This document shows, piece after piece, positions 61,411 to 64,000 of a stretch of 64,000 bases of DNA. A program made the translations under genes and the position numbers. Under the pieces are notes generated by a model. The model ran no database searches. It saw only the letters and a program-made list of their open reading frames with translations, and was not told the origin of the DNA. Source of the DNA: an uncultured Lachnospiraceae bacterium (GTDB lineage: Bacteria > Bacillota > Clostridia > Lachnospirales > Lachnospiraceae); the NCBI GenBank assembly GCA_947626415.1, contig CANQSA010000010.1, forward strand, positions 1 through 64,000, written 5' to 3'. Each line of letters opens with the position of its first letter. Within the stretch, counting starts at the first letter, position 1.

Positions 61411-62577
61411 TTATTTCTTCTGCAGGAAATCAGGGATCTTTAACGCCTTCTCTTCCACATGACGCTCCGGTTTTACAGATCTGTTAAAATTAAAGGTCGT
61501 CTTGGGCGCTGCCTGTGCTTCCGGGCTCCGGTTTGTATTAAATCCGCTGCCGGCGCTGAAATTTGAAGTCTTGCTTGCCTGATAATTAAAACCGATGGAT
61601 TTCGGTGCTCTCGTATTATGGTCCATCTGGCTGTCCAGACCGGTTGCCATAACGGTAATCGTACACTCATCCGGATATGTATCGTCATATCTTGCGCCGA
61701 AAATAATATTCGCATCTTCACCCGCAAGTTCCTGAACGTAGCTTGCGGCGTCGTTTGCTTCCATCAGGCTGATATCACCCGAGATGTTAATGATCACATG
61801 AGAAGCTCCGGAAATCGTAGTCTCAAGCAGCGGACTGGTTACTGCCATCTGTACCGCGTCGGCAGCCTTCTCGTCTCCCTTTCCTACGCCGATTCCGATA
61901 TGCGCGATTCCCTTGTCCTTCATTACGGTCTGTACATCCGCGAAGTCCAGATTGATCAGAGACGGTACATTGATCAGATCCGTAATCCCCTGTACGGACT
62001 GCTGCAATACCTCATCTGCCTTCTTCAATGCTTCCGGCATGGTTGTCCTTCTGTCTACGATCTCAAGCAGCTTGTCATTCGGAATCACGATCAGCGTATC
62101 GACAGCCTGTCTCAGCTTCTCAATGCCTTCCAGCGCATTATTCATACGGGTCCTGGATTCAAACTTAAACGGCTTGGTTACAACGCCGACCGTCAGCGCG
62201 CCCATTTCCTTGGCAAGACCTGCCACAACCGGAGCCGCGCCGGTTCCGGTACCGCCGCCCATACCGCAGGTTACAAATACCATATCCGCACCCTGCAGCA
62301 GTTCGCTGATCTCCTCTACATTCTCTTCGGCTGCCTTCTGTCCGACATCCGGCTGCGCGCCCGCGCCCAGTCCCTTTGTCAGCTTCTCGCCGATCTGCAG
62401 GGTCTTCGGAGCCTTACAACGGGCCAAAGCCTGCTTGTCTGTATTCACGCCTATGAACTGTACGCCCCCAATATTCTCGTCAATCATTCTATTCACGGCA
62501 TTATTGCCGGCACCGCCAACACCTACAACAATAATCTTTGCGCTATCATCCGTATCGTTTGTCTTAATTTCAAGCAA
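61411..62577 (-). CDS. ftsZ: Cell division protein FtsZ
   Basis: 388 residues, TTG start with AAGGAGG eight bases upstream. Tubulin-like GTPase forming the division ring. GTP-binding [13 protein letters not shown] (~18-30), the tubulin signature [11 protein letters not shown] (~105-115), T7 loop [11 protein letters not shown], and a C-terminal acidic/basic tail ending [10 protein letters not shown] that binds FtsA/SepF-type partners. Full length. Followed by a strong terminator before spoIIGA, and has its own promoter. Confidence 0.97.
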   Translation of the reverse strand: MLEIKTNDTDDSAKIIVVGVGGAGNNAVNRMIDENIGGVQFIGVNTDKQALARCKAPKTLQIGEKLTKGLGAGAQPDVGQKAAEENVEEISELLQGADMVFVTCGMGGGTGTGAAPVVAGLAKEMGALTVGVVTKPFKFESRTRMNNALEGIEKLRQAVDTLIVIPNDKLLEIVDRRTTMPEALKKADEVLQQSVQGITDLINVPSLINLDFADVQTVMKDKGIAHIGIGVGKGDEKAADAVQMAVTSPLLETTISGASHVIINISGDISLMEANDAASYVQELAGEDANIIFGARYDDTYPDECTITVMATGLDSQMDHNTRAPKSIGFNYQASKTSNFSAGSGFNTNRSPEAQAAPKTTFNFNRSVKPERHVEEKALKIPDFLQKK

Positions 62578-62650
62578 GGGTTTGTCCTCCTTATTAATTA
62601 ATTATTCTCTTTGTATAACATAATCTATGTATTTATACACATATATTTTT

Positions 62651-62679
62651 ATAATATAATCTTTTTTCAAAAATATCAA
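62651..62679 (-). promoter_or_regulatory. SigA-type promoter for ftsZ
   Basis: -35 TTGATA (62679-62674), 17-base spacer, -10 TATTAT (62656-62651), in a very AT-rich gap of 111 bases that holds no gene. Confidence 0.68.
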
Positions 62680-62688
62680 TACGTATTT

Positions 62689-63432
62689 TTATTTTTTTTC
62701 AGTTTTCTTACTGTTTTCCAATTGAAACGTGTATTCGCCGTCTTCCTGATAAACCGTCATATCCAGCGTTCCCGCTTTTTTCGTATCCATATGCGGTAAA
62801 ATATCATGCAGATCCGACATTTTTTCGTTCAGATAATCGTCATTTCCCAACGCAATCTTCGCCGCATCTATGATCAGCGTGATTGCAAACGTGTCTGAGA
62901 GCTGAATCCGCTGCACCTGCATTTCATACTTATCGATCATCTGGGTAACCGCCAGCAGGTCGGCAAAAACATCAGGATCCTGAATCGGAAGTTTTTCATT
63001 TAAGACCACATAGTCAAAATGCAGGCCCCGGACTTCGGGAATCTTCTCCGGCGCTTCCGAACTGCTTCCGATCACGACTCCGTCTTTATCGAAGTACATA
63101 TAGTTTCCCATATATTTAAAATATCCGATCTTCTTTTTTTCATAAACGGTTATCTTTAGTTCCTTCCATGACACGATCTCCAGATCGTAAGTTTCCACAT
63201 TTGCAACCGATTCTTTCTGATTGGTCAGTTTATGAAATAAAACCATTCCCAGCGAGCGATCCAGCTTCGACGGAAATACCTGATCAATGACCGTTTCCTG
63301 CGCCACCTGTTCATTTCCTTCCACTACGATCACCTGAAAATGCAGGACGAAAAACAGTACTGCCGCCGCTGTCAACAAGACCAGCGGAACCAAAATGGCA
63401 ATTATTGTTTTGATACCGATTTTCCTTTTCAT
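62689..63432 (-). CDS. ftsQ: Cell division protein FtsQ/DivIB
   Basis: About 247 residues from ATG at 63432 (GGTGAGGG upstream); an ATG at 63462 that overlaps the murA stop as ATGA is the alternative. One membrane helix (~8-30), a POTRA-like domain (FQVIVVEGNEQVAQETVIDQVFP), then the FtsQ beta domain with WKELKITVYEKKKIGYFKY and YFDKDGVVIGSS. Bitopic divisome protein between murA and ftsZ, a normal dcw-cluster order. Confidence 0.88.
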   Translation of the reverse strand: MKRKIGIKTIIAILVPLVLLTAAAVLFFVLHFQVIVVEGNEQVAQETVIDQVFPSKLDRSLGMVLFHKLTNQKESVANVETYDLEIVSWKELKITVYEKKKIGYFKYMGNYMYFDKDGVVIGSSSEAPEKIPEVRGLHFDYVVLNEKLPIQDPDVFADLLAVTQMIDKYEMQVQRIQLSDTFAITLIIDAAKIALGNDDYLNEKMSDLHDILPHMDTKKAGTLDMTVYQEDGEYTFQLENSKKTEKK

Positions 63433-63458
63433 AAAATCAGAACCCTCACCTGCCTTTA

Positions 63459-64000
63459 TCATGTGATCTTTCTTATTTCGGCTCCCAGACTGCGCAGATC
63501 GCCGGCGATATCCGCATATCCTCTGGCGATATAGCCGTCGTCCTCGATCAGAGTCGTTCCTTCCGCTGTCAGGGCCGCCGTCAGCAATGCGGCTCCGCCG
63601 CGCAGTTCCCGGGAAATCACCCGAGCGCCGTGCAGTTTCCCGCCGCCGCGGATCCGAATCCGATTCGGGGACAGGGTTTCGATCAGGGCTCCCATGCGCT
63701 GCAGTTCCGGCACAATTCGAAAACGGTTCTCAAAAATCGTCTCGTCCACTTCCGCATCCCAGCCGGTTCCCGCAAGCACAGCTGTAAATACCGACTGCAG
63801 ATCCGTCGGGAATCCGGGATAAGGCGCAGTCCGGATATCCACATGGCCGCCTGTGCTCTGCGGCTGTTTTGTGATCCGGATCCGGTCTGCTTCACAGGAT
63901 ATCTCACAATGCAGTGTCCTGCACAGACGGATCGGCGCCTGCAGCTCTTCCGATGAAATGCCGTTTATTGCGACACAGCCGCCCGCACCCGCCACGGCAG
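63459..64000 (-). CDS. murA: UDP-N-acetylglucosamine 1-carboxyvinyltransferase, C-terminal part (5' end outside window)
   Basis: The last ~180 residues; the frame stays open to the window edge. Transfers enolpyruvate to UDP-GlcNAc, the first committed step of peptidoglycan synthesis. Conserved blocks: TAPYPGFPTDLQSVFTAVL, ETIFENRFRIVPEL and RELRGGAALLTAALTAEG, then DDGYIARGY and a C-terminal LRSLGAEIRKI. The catalytic Cys loop would lie outside. A GTG at 63995 is internal, not the start. Confidence 0.93.
   Translation of the reverse strand, partial: AVAGAGGCVAINGISSEELQAPIRLCRTLHCEISCEADRIRITKQPQSTGGHVDIRTAPYPGFPTDLQSVFTAVLAGTGWDAEVDETIFENRFRIVPELQRMGALIETLSPNRIRIRGGGKLHGARVISRELRGGAALLTAALTAEGTTLIEDDGYIARGYADIAGDLRSLGAEIRKIT

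Noticed and set aside
61618-62601. Plus-strand frame of 327 codons over ftsZ
   Set aside because: Fully antisense to ftsZ, rich in residues expected from a shadow frame, no ribosome site and no domain.
1-64000. Search for insertion sequences, prophage, integrases, toxin-antitoxin or defence islands
   Set aside because: No transposase, integrase, phage structural, restriction or Cas motifs were recognised in any plausible frame. The window reads as stable chromosome.

Overview
The window reads as the chromosome of a spore-forming Clostridia, most likely a Lachnospiraceae gut anaerobe. The evidence is an ftsZ-spoIIGA-sigE-sigG-ylmC cluster, an alpha/beta SASP gene, a Csp-like protease, an AddAB helicase-nuclease, strong AGGAGG ribosome sites, several TTG starts and moderate GC. 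Nearly all genes lie on the minus strand. I see no insertion sequence, prophage, integrase or CRISPR array. The left edge cuts a secreted FN3-repeat protein and the right edge cuts murA.

Layout. 1-11.2 kb: secreted glucosaminidase-like protein, a type IIA topoisomerase pair, GNAT, PAP2 and histidine phosphatases, an unrecognised protein, cytidine deaminase and a sodium/solute symporter behind a consensus promoter. 11.2-15.2 kb: envelope polymer operon (CDP-glycerol phosphotransferase family, IspD/TarI cytidylyltransferase, SDR, acyltransferase). 15.3-17.6 kb: SpoIID-like protein convergent with an amidase. 17.6-23.8 kb: operon of a Tet(M)-like GTPase fused to a YacP/Rae1 NYN nuclease, hflX, exoA, thyA and folA. 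23.8-31.5 kb: Csp-like protease, ABC exporter, divergent two-component system, TetR regulator and tRNA-Ser(CGA). 31.5-45.4 kb: polysaccharide deacetylase, SASP, S66 peptidase, addBA, DUF6465 protein, FMN-bind-like protein, nadE, CwlC-like amidase and an orphan BlaI regulator. 45.5-55.6 kb: a Gld-type ABC operon with DUF4340 protein and lipoprotein, then a second five-gene ABC cluster with two anchored accessory proteins. 55.7-57.7 kb: dapAB behind a lysine riboswitch. 57.7-64 kb: two-OB-fold SSB-like protein, ylmC, sigG, sigE, spoIIGA, ftsZ, divIB/ftsQ and murA.

How the genes work together. Sporulation and cell-wall functions dominate. SpoIIGA processes pro-SigE and SigG follows in the forespore. 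A SASP with a SigG-like promoter, a Csp-like protease, and two wall-active proteins without signal peptides (SpoIID-like and CwlC-like) fit mother-cell or spore roles. dapAB supplies diaminopimelate and dipicolinate precursors under lysine control. The most unusual objects are the EF-G/Tet(M)-like GTPase fused to a Rae1-type ribosome-linked RNase, two hairpins that overlap the ribosome binding sites of the genes they precede, a tRNA-Ser that may share a transcript with a TetR regulator, and a spoIIG promoter with a 21-base spacer. Functions come from motif recognition by eye; no database search was run.
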